Under the pieces are notes generated by a model that ran no database searches, was not told where the DNA came from, and saw only the letters and a program-made list of their open reading frames with translations. Below, piece after piece: positions 27,384 to 36,044 of a stretch of DNA of 64,000 nucleotides. Numbering within the stretch: position 1 is the first letter of the stretch; every line of letters starts with the position of its first letter. Origin of the DNA: Candidatus Latescibacterota bacterium (GTDB lineage: Bacteria; JAAXHH01). The DNA lies in the NCBI GenBank assembly GCA_022821085.1, contig JAJEEG010000006.1, forward strand, positions 2,253,330 to 2,317,329, written 5' to 3'. Both the position numbers and the translations under genes were made by a program.

Positions 27384-28250
27384 TTAGTCCGCGTAGGCGG
27401 CCAGGCGGCTGCCGTGACGGGTATGGCGAAGCTTGTTGATGGCCTTCTGCTTGATCTGGCGGATCCGTTCCCGCGTCAGGCCGAACCGAACCCCGATCTC
27501 TTCCAGCGTGTACGCCCGGTCCGAATTCAGACCGAAGTACAGGTTCAACACCTCGCTCTCGCGATCGGTCAGGTTCGATACCGCACGCCGCACTTCCGTC
27601 CGCAGCAGCTCTTCCTGCAGTGCATCGTCAGGCATCTTGCTGTCCTGGTCCCGGAGCCGGTCCATCAGGGTATAGGCATCCTGGTCGCCAACCGGCGCGT
27701 CCAGCGAAAGCGGCGTGCTTGCCCACTCCGGCAGGGCGGGATGGCGGCCCTTGCCGTAACTCCGCGCTTCGCCCTCGTCACCGCCGTCACCGGAAGCTTC
27801 CCCGGCCTGGGCCATTTCGGCTTCGCGCTTCTTGATGGAACGCTCGATCCGGCGCAGTTCCTCGATCTTGTTGACGGGCAGCCGGATCAGCCGGGCCTGC
27901 TCGGCCAGCGCGTGGAGGATCGCCTGCCGGATCCACCAGACCGCGTAGGAGATAAACTTGAACCCCTTTTTCTCGTCGAAACGGCGCGCGGCTTTCATCA
28001 GGCCGATGTTCCCCTCGCTGATCAGATCGGAAAGGGCCAGGCCCTGGTTCTGGTACTGCTTTGCGACCACGACGACGAAACGAAGGTTCGCGTGAATCAT
28101 GGTCTCCAGCGCCTTCTCGTCGCCGTCCCGGATGCGGCGGGCCAGTTCCTCCTCATCCTCGGGCGTGAGCAGTTCCGTATCGCCGATCTCTTTCAGGTAT
28201 AGGTCGAGCGACTCGTCATCTCTGACCTGGATCTTCGTGGTCAGTTTCAT
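27384..28250 (-). CDS. RNA polymerase sigma factor, RpoD/SigA family (short form)
   Basis: 288 residues. Region 1.2 begins DESLDLYLKEIGDTELLTPEDEEEL, region 2 has RFVVVVAKQYQNQGLALSDLISEGNIGLMKAARRFD and FKFISYAVWWIRQAI (-10 recognition), region 4 has TLEEIGVRFGLTRERIRQIKQKA (-35 recognition). There is no region 1.1, as in Bacteroidetes-type primary or group 2 sigma factors. The region 3 linker holds an odd Gly/Asp/Glu-rich insertion (AGEASGDGGDEGEARSYGKG, about residues 150-169). GGAGGTGAT is an excellent ribosome site. It is divergent from hsp20-dnaK and may drive stress or housekeeping transcription. Confidence 0.92.
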   Translation of the reverse strand: MKLTTKIQVRDDESLDLYLKEIGDTELLTPEDEEELARRIRDGDEKALETMIHANLRFVVVVAKQYQNQGLALSDLISEGNIGLMKAARRFDEKKGFKFISYAVWWIRQAILHALAEQARLIRLPVNKIEELRRIERSIKKREAEMAQAGEASGDGGDEGEARSYGKGRHPALPEWASTPLSLDAPVGDQDAYTLMDRLRDQDSKMPDDALQEELLRTEVRRAVSNLTDRESEVLNLYFGLNSDRAYTLEEIGVRFGLTRERIRQIKQKAINKLRHTRHGSRLAAYAD

Positions 28251-28290
28251 TCCGTATCACCTCCCTGCCAGCCCTGTTGCACGTTTTTGT

Positions 28291-28340
28291 GTTGGCAGTC
28301 ACGATATGCCAATTTGTCATGTTCTGCCAATTTGGCATAT
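28291..28340. promoter_or_regulatory. Cluster of TGCCAA/TTGGCA operator-like sites
   Basis: TTGGCA at 28292, TGCCAATTTG at 28307 and the 13-base palindrome TGCCAATTTGGCA at 28325-28337; the outer arms ATATGCCAA and TTGGCATAT form a perfect 9-base inverted repeat (28304-28312, 28332-28340). The cluster lies immediately downstream of the sigma gene's -10 box and about 140-180 bases upstream of the hsp20 sigma-54-like promoter, so it could be an operator for one or an activator site for the other. Confidence 0.6.
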
Positions 28341-28368
28341 TCTATATGCGCTTACTCAGATTAGTCAA
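28339..28368 (-). promoter_or_regulatory. Sigma-70-type promoter of the sigma factor gene
   Basis: On the minus strand, TTGACT (28368-28363), 18 bases, TAGAAT (28344-28339), about 90 bases upstream of the sigma ATG. The TGCCAA site cluster starts where transcription would begin. Confidence 0.6.
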
Positions 28369-28376
28369 ATATCACC

Positions 28377-28400
28377 ACGCAAATCTTGCGCTTTTTTTAA
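28377..28400 (+). terminator. Small terminator-like hairpin
   Basis: CGCAA-ATC-TTGCG followed by C and seven T, on the plus strand between the sigma promoter and the hsp20 promoter. The stem is only 5 bp, so this is tentative; it would stop plus-strand transcripts before hsp20. Confidence 0.35.
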
Positions 28401-28473
28401 AATAGACTAACCAGCTCATTATCAACGACTTACGGTGCTCCCCTTACTTTCTTTCGGATGCATCCATTCGAAC

Positions 28474-28489
28474 TGGCACGCTCTTTGCG
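28474..28489 (+). promoter_or_regulatory. Candidate sigma-54 promoter of hsp20
   Basis: TGGCAC at 28474-28479, 5 bases, TTGC at 28485-28488: the -24 GG and -12 GC are exactly 10 bases apart, as required for sigma-54. The hsp20 start codon is 153 bases downstream with GGAGGAG before it. No CIRCE element is visible. Confidence 0.6.
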
Positions 28490-28640
28490 CTAACTATATC
28501 GCAGATGACGGAGCTGCCGTATCGCCCGCGTTCTAAACTAATGTACGCCGGCGATGGCCATTCGGTTCCGAAAGGCGGCAAAGAGATTGTGAAGAGGACA
28601 GTTTGTAACTTTAGTGGTAACTTTAAAACGGAGGAGCATC

Positions 28641-29063
28641 ATGAGAGCGACGACCATTTTCCCGCTGGCGAACCTGCATAACCTGCGGACCGAACTCGAC
28701 GGCTTGTTCCGGCCGTTCCCGCTGCGGTCCGGATTCCCGGGCCGCTGGTCGCCTCGCGTGGACACCCACAAGACCGAGGACGCTTTTCTGGTCGCGGTCG
28801 ACCTCCCGGGCGTGGCTTCGGAGGACGTGTCGATCAACCTGGACAAGGGCGTGCTGACCGTAAGCGGCGAGCGCAAGAGCCCCTTCGGTCTCAACGGCGA
28901 GGCGGAGCAACGGCCCCTCGGAAAGTTCGAGCACGCGTTTCCGGTGCCGGACGCGGTGGATACCGAATCGATCGACGCCACGTACAAGGACGGCGTCATG
29001 ACGATCACGCTGCGGAAGTCGAAGGAATCGCAGCCCAGGCAGATTCCGATCAACGTTGGTTGA
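28641..29063 (+). CDS. Hsp20/alpha-crystallin family small heat-shock protein
   Basis: 140-residue cytoplasmic holdase chaperone. The alpha-crystallin domain spans residues 38-132: VDTHKTEDAFLVAVDLPGV, then VSINLDKGVLTVSGER, FEHAFPVPD and ATYKDGVMTITLRK, which is the conserved A-x-x-x-n-G-v-L/M end of the fold. The C-terminal IPI of RQIPINVG matches the I-x-I assembly motif. ATG 28641 is fixed by GGAGGAG 6 bases upstream; the earlier GTG/ATG in frame at 28614 lacks a ribosome site. It stands 180 bases before dnaK on the same strand, making a stress-chaperone pair. Confidence 0.94.
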   Translation: MRATTIFPLANLHNLRTELDGLFRPFPLRSGFPGRWSPRVDTHKTEDAFLVAVDLPGVASEDVSINLDKGVLTVSGERKSPFGLNGEAEQRPLGKFEHAFPVPDAVDTESIDATYKDGVMTITLRKSKESQPRQIPINVG

Positions 29064-29243
29064 GATCCGGACGAACCCGGCCGGCCCTCCAACCGGGGGG
29101 GCTGGAAGGGTCCAGGCAGGTCCAGGCCAGTCCGGCAAAACCCGGGGCGGGAGCACCCGCCTCATCACGAAAGCGGGCACGGCTCGTCTCCACGCGGAGG
29201 CGGGCTTTACCCGTTTCTAAGGAGCAAATAAGGAGCAAGACAC

Positions 29244-31214
29244 ATGGGCAAGATCATTGGAATCGACCTGGGCACGACCAACTCCTGCGTGGCGGTGGTG
29301 GAGGGCGGCGAGCCGACCGTGGTGCCGAACGCGGAAGGCAGCCGGACCACTTCCTCCGTCGTGGGCTTTTCGAAAGACGGCGAGCGGCTCGTCGGCGCGA
29401 CGGCGAAGCGCCAGGCGGTAACCAATCCCGACGCGACGGTCTACTCCGTCAAGCGGTTCATGGGACGCCGCTTCGAAGAGGTGCCCGACGAGCGCACCCG
29501 CATGCCCTACAGCGTGGTGGAAGGATCGAACGGCCAGGTCAGCATACAGATCAGCGACAAGACGTACTCGCCCCCGGAGATCTCCGCGGCGGTCCTGCAG
29601 AAGATGAAGCAGACGGCCGAGGACTACCTGGGCGAGACGGTGGACGAGGCCGTGATTACCGTACCGGCATATTTCAACGACAGCCAGCGCCAGGCCACCA
29701 AGGACGCGGGACGCATCGCGGGCCTGGACGTCAAGCGCATCATCAACGAGCCGACGGCCGCGTCGCTGGCCTACGGGCTCGACAAGAAGAGCAACGAGAA
29801 GATCGCGGTCTTCGACCTCGGCGGCGGCACCTTCGACATTTCGATCCTCGAAATCGGCGACGGCGTCTTCGAGGTCATGGCGACCAACGGCGACACCCAC
29901 CTGGGCGGCGACGATCTGGACGATGCGGTGGTGGACTACCTGGCGGACGAGTTCAATAAGGAGGCCGGTATCGACCTCCGCAACGACGCCATGGCCCTCC
30001 AGCGGCTCAAGGAAGCGGCCGAGAAGGCCAAGTGCGAGCTGTCGACCGCGGGACAGACCGAAGTGGCCCTGCCCTTCATCACGGCGGACGCCTCCGGTCC
30101 CAAGCACCTGAACCGCACCATGACGCGGGCCCAGCTCGAGCAGCTCGTGGATCCGCTGATCCAGCGGGTGGTGGCGCCGTGCCGGCAGGCGATTTCAGAC
30201 GCCGGACTGTCCGCTTCCGACATCGACGAGGTGGTGCTCGTGGGCGGCTCGACACGCATGCCGAAGGTACAGGAAATCGTCAAGGAACTCTTCGGCAAGG
30301 ACCCCAACCGGGGCGTGAACCCGGACGAAGTCGTGGCCATCGGCGCGGCGATCCAGGGCGCGGTGCTGTCCGGCGAAGTGAAGGACGTGCTCCTGCTCGA
30401 CGTCACGCCGCTTTCCCTCGGCATCGAGACCCTGGGCGGCGTCTTCACGCGGCTCATCGACCGGAACACGACGATTCCCACGAAGAAGAGCCAGGTCTTC
30501 TCTACCGCGGCGGACAACCAGCCGTCGGTGGAGGTGCACGTCCTCCAGGGCGAGCGCGACATGGCCCTCTACAACCGGACGCTCGGCAAGTTCCACCTGG
30601 ACGGCATCCCGCCGGCGCCCCGGGGCATGCCCCAGATCGAGGTGACCTTCGACATAGACGCGAACGGCATCCTCCACGTCTCGGCCAAGGACATGGGCAC
30701 GGGCAAGGAGCAGCAGATCCGCATCGAGGCGTCCAGCGGCCTGTCGGAATCCGAGATCGACAAGATGGTGAAGGACGCCGAGGCGCACGCGGACGAGGAC
30801 TCGAAGAAGAAGGAAGAGGTGGAAGCCCGCAACCAGGCCGACCAGCTCGTGTACTCGACGGAGAAGTCGCTGGAGGAACACGGCGATAAGCTCTCCGCGG
30901 AGGACCGTGGCGCCATCGATTCGGCCCTGGCCGAGTTGAAGACGGCCCTGGAGGGCAGCGACCCGGCGGCCATCAAGGCGGGCACCGATAAACTGGCCCA
31001 GGCTTCCCAGAAGCTCGCGGAGGTCCTCTACCAGCAGGCCCAGGCCGAGCAGGCCGCCGCCCAGGCAGCCCAGGCGGGCGCGGCCGGTCCCGAGGGGCCG
31101 CAGGACGGTCCGCAGGGACCGCCGCCGGGCGCCCAGCAGGGCGACGATCCGCAGGCGCAGAAGAAGAAGAAGAAAGACGGCGCTATCGACGCGGATTACG
31201 AGGTGGTGAACTGA
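29244..31214 (+). CDS. dnaK: Chaperone protein DnaK (Hsp70)
   Basis: 656-residue ATP-driven chaperone. The N-terminal ATPase has [31 protein letters not shown] and [15 protein letters not shown]; the linker and substrate-binding start are [16 protein letters not shown]. The lid is followed by a Gln/Ala/Gly/Pro-rich tail that ends [17 protein letters not shown], close to the usual DVVDADFEEV-type end. AAGGAGCAAATAAGGAG gives two possible ribosome sites. dnaJ and grpE are not adjacent. Confidence 0.97.
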   Translation: MGKIIGIDLGTTNSCVAVVEGGEPTVVPNAEGSRTTSSVVGFSKDGERLVGATAKRQAVTNPDATVYSVKRFMGRRFEEVPDERTRMPYSVVEGSNGQVSIQISDKTYSPPEISAAVLQKMKQTAEDYLGETVDEAVITVPAYFNDSQRQATKDAGRIAGLDVKRIINEPTAASLAYGLDKKSNEKIAVFDLGGGTFDISILEIGDGVFEVMATNGDTHLGGDDLDDAVVDYLADEFNKEAGIDLRNDAMALQRLKEAAEKAKCELSTAGQTEVALPFITADASGPKHLNRTMTRAQLEQLVDPLIQRVVAPCRQAISDAGLSASDIDEVVLVGGSTRMPKVQEIVKELFGKDPNRGVNPDEVVAIGAAIQGAVLSGEVKDVLLLDVTPLSLGIETLGGVFTRLIDRNTTIPTKKSQVFSTAADNQPSVEVHVLQGERDMALYNRTLGKFHLDGIPPAPRGMPQIEVTFDIDANGILHVSAKDMGTGKEQQIRIEASSGLSESEIDKMVKDAEAHADEDSKKKEEVEARNQADQLVYSTEKSLEEHGDKLSAEDRGAIDSALAELKTALEGSDPAAIKAGTDKLAQASQKLAEVLYQQAQAEQAAAQAAQAGAAGPEGPQDGPQGPPPGAQQGDDPQAQKKKKKDGAIDADYEVVN

Positions 31215-31261
31215 GGGAGGGCCCAGGTCGGGCCGAAGTTCATCAACCTGGATGAAACTAA

Positions 31262-31297
31262 AAACGCGGGGCTCGAAGTGAGTCCCGCGTTTTTTTG
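31262..31297 (+). terminator. Intrinsic terminator after dnaK
   Basis: AAACGCGGG and CCCGCGTTT arms close an 11-base loop and run into seven T. It lies 48 bases after the dnaK stop. Confidence 0.85.
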
Positions 31298-31398
31298 TGT
31301 TTAATCAAATGGCGCGCGCGAATGCCGGCGGCACACTCGGCGGCACACTGCCGCAACAGCACACTACCGCAATAGCGTGCCTGAATCCCGAAAGTCAG

Positions 31399-31962
31399 TC
31401 ATACCCTGAACCGATACGAGACCCCTAGATTCGCATATCTCCAAAGATCATTGCTCAAGCCGAGCGATGCGACCAGGGCCAGTCTCGGGGAGACGGAGAA
31501 ACCGGCGCCTATGGCCAGCACTGGATGGATCGTTAAAGTCTGGTCTTTATCGTCGAATGGGTCCAGGTCGCCCCGCTTGATCTCCAGGCCAAAATGTCCT
31601 TCGGTGTAGAATAACCGGTCCTGATCGTAATACAACCTGGCGCCCGCGGTGATCGGAATGCCCTGGTACACCGAGTCGACGATTCTCACGATTTCGCGTC
31701 GCTCAACCTCGCCAGACTTGGTGCCGTATTGATTGAATCCAACCTTGCCGATGATGTTGAACATACTCGAAGGCTGAACCGGATAGACGACCGCCACAAG
31801 TCCTCCGACCCCCTGTCCGTCCGCCAGCCTGCTCAGTTCTTCCAGGGCGAAAGTCGCATGCCCCTCGATTTCAAGTGATACCTGGGCTTGGGCTTTGCCG
31901 GCCGTCATAAAAGGCATCGCCAGCATACAGGGCATCGCCAGCAGGAAGAATAAACGTCGCAT
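31399..31962 (-). CDS. Predicted outer-membrane beta-barrel protein
   Basis: 187 residues with a clear signal peptide (FFLLAMPCMLAMPFMTAGKAQA), then alternating beta strands such as GIPITAGARLYYDQDRLFYTEGHFGLEIKRG and a C-terminal WRYANLGVSYRFRV ending in an aromatic-x-aromatic-x pattern, as in small OmpA/OmpW-type barrels. Function unknown. AAAGGAAA precedes ATG. Confidence 0.65.
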   Translation of the reverse strand: MRRLFFLLAMPCMLAMPFMTAGKAQAQVSLEIEGHATFALEELSRLADGQGVGGLVAVVYPVQPSSMFNIIGKVGFNQYGTKSGEVERREIVRIVDSVYQGIPITAGARLYYDQDRLFYTEGHFGLEIKRGDLDPFDDKDQTLTIHPVLAIGAGFSVSPRLALVASLGLSNDLWRYANLGVSYRFRV

Positions 31963-31992
31963 GGTGGTTTCCTTTATTGGATTACTAAGCGT

Positions 31993-32469
31993 CTATCGAG
32001 ACGACTTCAGACCACTTCGGTTCCCTTCCAGCATCTCCAGGTCCGCCAAATCCCGTTGCCTCCCCGTTGCCCGCTTGTTTTTGATAAGTTGGTCACGACC
32101 GATGTAATGAACCTGGATATCACCATATGTACCCTTCACTCGCCCAGTGTACGCTTCGTTCCACGAAACGCCCGTCAGTGAGTTTAAGAAATCCAATCGC
32201 CGTGGAGGCACACCTAATTGCAGAACCGATTCGGCTGTCAGGAAATCATCCGCGGTTAATCCCATATCACCAAAACCGAACTCCGCAATAACTGTGGCCA
32301 TGCGCTTGGCGTTCACAGCGTCCGCTTTGTAATATACATCCAGATCCCCGGTGAACCGTGGCGAACCGTGAAGGGCCAAAGCATGTCCACCAACGATCAT
32401 GTACTCAACGTGATGAGCGTTTAACAAAGCGAGCAACGCGCTGAAATCGGGGTCTGCCTTCATTGCCAT
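31993..32469 (-). CDS. MNT-like nucleotidyltransferase (toxin-antitoxin-like pair, partner 2)
   Basis: 158 residues. VEYMIVGGHALALHGSPRFTGDLDVYY has the nucleotidyltransferase GG(H)...DxD active-site pattern (DLDV), as in DUF6036/AbiEii-type proteins, some of which act as NMPylating toxins or their antidotes. Expected role: transfer of a nucleotide to a protein or RNA, unproven here. It overlaps the end of the small gene upstream by 65 bases, so both are translated together. ATG 32463 is an alternative start. Confidence 0.8.
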   Translation of the reverse strand: MAMKADPDFSALLALLNAHHVEYMIVGGHALALHGSPRFTGDLDVYYKADAVNAKRMATVIAEFGFGDMGLTADDFLTAESVLQLGVPPRRLDFLNSLTGVSWNEAYTGRVKGTYGDIQVHYIGRDQLIKNKRATGRQRDLADLEMLEGNRSGLKSSR

Positions 32470-32599
32470 AGAACTGGTTTCGGAGGTATTCGACCGCGGC
32501 GACCCGCTCTTCTGGTGTTTTACTCATCCAGTAGGCAAGATCGTCCGCCGCAGCGGTTTTGTCATTCAGAGGACGTTTTCGTACTTTTTTCTCAATCAT
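32405..32599 (-). CDS. Small conserved protein paired with the nucleotidyltransferase
   Basis: 64 residues, MIEKKVRKRPLNDKTAAADD, then LAYWMSKTPEERVAAVEYLR, then QRVARFVKRSS. Homologous small proteins usually precede MNT-like nucleotidyltransferases, with the same EERVAAVEYLRxQFYG phrase. Ribosome site AAGGAGGT is near-perfect before ATG 32599. It could be the antitoxin partner of the pair; this is inference from gene order. Confidence 0.72.
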   Translation of the reverse strand: MIEKKVRKRPLNDKTAAADDLAYWMSKTPEERVAAVEYLRNQFYGNEGRPRFQRVARFVKRSSR

Positions 32600-32696
32600 A
32601 AAGCGACCTCCTTCGACTCTGGTGGGCCAATTCAATTTACTTGTTGGACCTCGCTATGTCAAACCGATAGGCAAGTAAAACCAGGTTGGCGATTTG

Positions 32697-32759
32697 TTGA
32701 CATTCCCAGGGAATTAACGTACTATAATGCGAATGCAATTAACTGACATTATTTCAGTT
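32697..32759 (+). promoter_or_regulatory. Promoter and operator candidate of the RelE-type pair
   Basis: TTGACA (32697) and TATAAT (32723) are both perfect, but 20 bases apart, longer than the ideal 17. AACTGA (32741-32746) and TCAGTT (32754-32759) form an inverted repeat that an RHH antitoxin could bind. Confidence 0.5.
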
Positions 32760-32781
32760 CACTTGTAATCAGGGTACTGCC

Positions 32782-33003
32782 ATGAGTCAAATTTCTGCAA
32801 GGGTTCCGGACAACCTCGTCGAAGCACTTGATGCAGCGGCCGCGGAACTCAAACGAAGTAGAGCTGCCCTCGTACGCCAGGCGCTGGAGCGGTATCTAGA
32901 GGACTATAACGACCTCAGCGTAGCGATCGAACGACTACGTGACCCTTCCGATCCCGTGCTAGACTGGGACAAGGTCAGAAATGAGCTACTCGATTCGCAT
33001 TAA
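32782..33003 (+). CDS. Ribbon-helix-helix antitoxin
   Basis: 73 residues. SARVPDNLVEALDAAAAELKRSRA is the ribbon-helix-helix DNA-binding part (residues 3-30), and LRDPSDPVLDWDKVRNELL is the typical toxin-wrapping tail. It should neutralise the toxin encoded next and repress the operon. The toxin start lies inside its last 23 bases. Confidence 0.85.
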   Translation: MSQISARVPDNLVEALDAAAAELKRSRAALVRQALERYLEDYNDLSVAIERLRDPSDPVLDWDKVRNELLDSH

Positions 33004-33241
33004 GAAAAGCGCGGTCAAAGAGCTGGCTCGTATTCCTTCGAACGACCGTGTTCGTGTCATTCGTGCGATCGATCACCTAAAAGACCATCCTCACTCCGGC
33101 GGTTCTTTAAAGGGTGAGTATCGCGGCATCCGGCGAATCCGTGTGGGCGATTATCGTGTGCTTTACGAAGTCAGCGACGAAGACCTCATCATACTCGTAA
33201 TACGTGTAGCCACTCGTGAGGAAGCATACCGGGGTCGATGA
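32981..33241 (+). CDS. RelE/ParE-type toxin
   Basis: 86 residues, RelE superfamily. SYSIRIKKSAVKELARIP, LKDHPHSGGSLKGEYRGIRRIRVGDYRVLYEV and IILVIRVATREEAYR match RelE-like mRNA interferases (GxYRxRxGDYRxxY). It should cut mRNA at the ribosome when free. No catalytic residue is obviously lost. Confidence 0.88.
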   Translation: MSYSIRIKKSAVKELARIPSNDRVRVIRAIDHLKDHPHSGGSLKGEYRGIRRIRVGDYRVLYEVSDEDLIILVIRVATREEAYRGR

Positions 33242-33337
33242 GCTTAGCCGTTCCCGTCGAATCTCCAACCAAGATACGCGTTGACTATGCCATCCCCGCC
33301 ATGTAAAATCTCCCCGGAAACCAGCCCGGGAGGTACC

Positions 33338-34507
33338 ATGACGGAAGGCAAAATCGCGGATCCCCTCTCCATCACACTCGGCGTCGAGGAAGAGTTCTTT
33401 CTGGTCGACCCGGTATCGCGCGACCTGCTGCCCGATCCCGATCCACGCATCTTCGAGGCGTGCGACAGCAACCGTGGGGAACACAAGGTCGTGGCCGAGT
33501 TCCTCCGGTCTCAGATCGAGACCACCACCCGGGTCTGCACGTCGGTGGCGGACGTCCATTCGGCCCTCATCGAGACCCGCCGCCTCGTCATCGACGCGGC
33601 CGCGCAGCACGGCGCCGGGGTGCTGGCCGCCTCCACCCATCCCTTCGCGGCCTGGCACAGCCAGGTCGTCACGGCCGGACGGCGCTACGAACAGTTCGCC
33701 ATGACCTACCAGCAGGCCGTAAGGGAACTGCTCGTGGGCGGGATGCACATCCACGCGGGATTCGGGGACGGCGGCAGCCGCGTCCGGGTGATGACGGCCA
33801 TGCGCCGCTACCTGCCGCTGCTCCACGCGCTCTCGGCTTCCTCGCCCTTCAGCAGCGGGCGGGAGACCGGCTTCAAGTCCTACCGCCTGACCCTCTTCGG
33901 CAGCATGCCGCGCACGGGGCTGCCCGGGCCGCTGCACTCCTGGGAGGAATTCGAGAAGCTGGTCGAAGACTACCAGCGGATGGAGTTCATCCAGGACAGC
34001 AGCGAGCTCTGGTGGGACATCCGCCCCTCCCGGGCCTTCCCCACCCTGGAACTGCGCATCTGCGACATCTGCCAGACCGTTGCCGACGCCATGGGCGTGG
34101 TGGCGCTATATGCCTGCCTCGTACGGTACCTGCTGCGTCTCGACCTGGAAGGACGGCTGCCACCGGAACCGCCGACGGAACTGATCAAGGAGAACTGCTG
34201 GCTCGCCCAGCGTTACGGCGTGGTCGCGTTCCTGGGGGATACGGAGGGGTCGGGCCGGCTCGATATCGACGAGTACGCCGAAGCCCTGGTCGAAACACTG
34301 TCAGACGACGCGCGCGCCCTGGGGTGCGAGGATCAGTTGCGCCACATCCTGGACCTTATCCGCTACGGCACCGGGTCGGACCGCCAGATCGACCACTACC
34401 GGTTGCGCCGCCTCGAAGGGGACACGGAAGAGGAGGCCCTGCGGGCCGTGGTGGATCTCGTGGTCGAGGAAACCGGCAGCGGCCTGGATGCGCCGACCGC
34501 GGCGTAA
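33338..34507 (+). CDS. ybdK: Carboxylate-amine ligase, YbdK family (GCS2-type)
   Basis: 389-residue GCS2-family enzyme related to glutamate-cysteine ligase. SITLGVEEEFFLVDP is the family's ATP/Mg start, and EFLRSQIETTTRVC, GMHIHAGF and WWDIRPSRAFPTLELRICDIC follow. It may make gamma-glutamyl compounds; the exact product is unknown. GGGAGG before ATG 33338 fixes the start; the frame is also open from 33281. Confidence 0.9.
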   Translation: MTEGKIADPLSITLGVEEEFFLVDPVSRDLLPDPDPRIFEACDSNRGEHKVVAEFLRSQIETTTRVCTSVADVHSALIETRRLVIDAAAQHGAGVLAASTHPFAAWHSQVVTAGRRYEQFAMTYQQAVRELLVGGMHIHAGFGDGGSRVRVMTAMRRYLPLLHALSASSPFSSGRETGFKSYRLTLFGSMPRTGLPGPLHSWEEFEKLVEDYQRMEFIQDSSELWWDIRPSRAFPTLELRICDICQTVADAMGVVALYACLVRYLLRLDLEGRLPPEPPTELIKENCWLAQRYGVVAFLGDTEGSGRLDIDEYAEALVETLSDDARALGCEDQLRHILDLIRYGTGSDRQIDHYRLRRLEGDTEEEALRAVVDLVVEETGSGLDAPTAA

Positions 34508-34725
34508 ACACTGCACTTCTTCGCAATATCTCGCCTTAAATATCATCGTACTAGTACTATTAAATATTGCAACCATCACACCGTCGTTGTAGTATGGCCC
34601 ATCGGCTAAGATCATTGCGACGACCTCGCGAGTCCACCTATGGTATCCTTCCGTTCTTCGCGACCCAGCCGAAGAGCACCAGACCAACCGGGGATCCTCT
34701 TCTCGCATCGAAAGGAGACCGAATC

Positions 34726-35670
34726 ATGATACACAGAATCGGTATTTTGACTCTGTGCCTGGCAGTGGCGGCCGTCACCGGACGGGCGACCGCGCAGGCA
34801 ACCACGCCGGCATCCGCACAGACCGCCACTTCGGCATACGCGCAGGACGGCTGGTACCTGCGGACCAACCTGGGTTTCGCGGTGGCCCCGGGCCTGACCG
34901 TCAATGCCCGGGACAATGACTGGAGCACCCGGTGCGACAAGCTTTCCAACCCCGGCCTCGCCGAGACGAGCGCGGAAGAATGCGCGAGCGCGCCGCCGAT
35001 CACGGGGTGGAGCCACGAAGTCGGAGCTGGCGACGGCGTGCAGAGCGTGCTGGCTCTGGGATACACCTGGAAAGGCCTGCGTTTCGAGGGCGAATACCTC
35101 TACCGGACCACGACCTATACACGCGGCGAGGGCGGAAGCCAGGTCCTGGATGCGGTGACCCAGGAAAAGCAGCAACAGGAAATTGAAATCATCGATGGCG
35201 GGTTGGAAGACTTGCTGGCGCATAGCGTCTTTGCCAACGTGTATTACGAGTTCAAAAGCAACTCGCCTTACACGCCCTATTTCGGGGTCGGAGTGGGGCT
35301 CTCCAGCACCTCGCTCGATTATTACGGACGATTCAAACGCAATGACGACCCGGCCGCGATCACGACCTTCCTTCATCCGGAGCGAAAAGCGCGGCTTGCC
35401 GGAACCACGACCATCGGCCGGAGCAAATTGAACGATCTCCTGACCGCCTACCAGGCTGTCGTGGGCGTGGATTACGCGCTCAGCGACAACATGGGGATCG
35501 GGGCAAAGGTCCGCTGGACGAGATTCAGCGAATTCGATGGCGAGGAACGGTGGACGCAGCTTCGGAGCCACGCCTCGTCGGTGGGCCGGGGGTTCGACGT
35601 CATATACGGCGTTTCGACCAACGAGCTCTCGATGATCGGCGCCAGCCTGAATATGATGTATAGCTTCTGA
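34726..35670 (+). CDS. Outer-membrane beta-barrel protein (Omp25/porin-like)
   Basis: 314 residues: a signal peptide (GILTLCLAVAAVTGRATAQA) and beta strands such as DGWYLRTNLGFAVAPGLTV, LALGYTWKGLRFEGEYLYR and TPYFGVGVGLSSTSLDYYG; the C-terminus ends IGASLNMMYSF, an outer-membrane insertion-like end. Function unknown. AAAGGAGA before ATG 34726 fixes the start. Confidence 0.75.
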   Translation: MIHRIGILTLCLAVAAVTGRATAQATTPASAQTATSAYAQDGWYLRTNLGFAVAPGLTVNARDNDWSTRCDKLSNPGLAETSAEECASAPPITGWSHEVGAGDGVQSVLALGYTWKGLRFEGEYLYRTTTYTRGEGGSQVLDAVTQEKQQQEIEIIDGGLEDLLAHSVFANVYYEFKSNSPYTPYFGVGVGLSSTSLDYYGRFKRNDDPAAITTFLHPERKARLAGTTTIGRSKLNDLLTAYQAVVGVDYALSDNMGIGAKVRWTRFSEFDGEERWTQLRSHASSVGRGFDVIYGVSTNELSMIGASLNMMYSF

Positions 35671-35776
35671 TTCGTCGGCCGTCGGACAGCTTACATATCG
35701 CTTGACACAGAGGCGTCTACGCTCTATATTTGGTTGCTGTTGTGACCGCCATTTTAGCATTGCGCGGACAGCATTT

Positions 35777-35848
35777 TCCTCGGTAGCTCAATGGCAGAGC
35801 GGGTGGCTGTTAACCACTAGGTTGTTGGTTCGAATCCAACCCGAGGAG
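35777..35848 (+). tRNA. tRNA-Asn (GTT)
   Basis: Cloverleaf of 72 bases without encoded CCA. Acceptor arms TCCTCGG and CCGAGGA pair fully; the T arm is GTTGG-TTCGAAT-CCAAC; the anticodon loop is CTGTTAA with GTT at 35809-35811. A terminator follows at 35891. The AT-rich helicase gene starts 196 bases downstream, a common spot for insertions. Confidence 0.95.
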
Positions 35849-35890
35849 TTGCATTCGAGTGTAGTAAACGTACCTCGACGACTAACGCCG

Positions 35891-35920
35891 AACCCCGACT
35901 TTCCAAAAATCGGGGTTTTG
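35891..35920 (+). terminator. Intrinsic terminator after tRNA-Asn
   Basis: AACCCCGA and TCGGGGTT arms with an 11-base loop, followed by a short T run. Confidence 0.75.
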
Positions 35921-36044
35921 TCATTTCTGGCGATTTCATTTTCTTTCCCTCTCGACTTCCAAATCACTGTTTGATTTAATCATTCGGCAAGTTTTGGGTT
36001 GATAGTAAGGAATCATATCAAACCGGCAGAAGGTGGTGAAAACA

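Noticed and set aside
28400-29243. CIRCE or HspR site before hsp20 or dnaK
   Set aside because: Neither TTAGCACTC-N9-GAGTGCTAA nor CTTGAGT-N7-ACTCAAG is visible.
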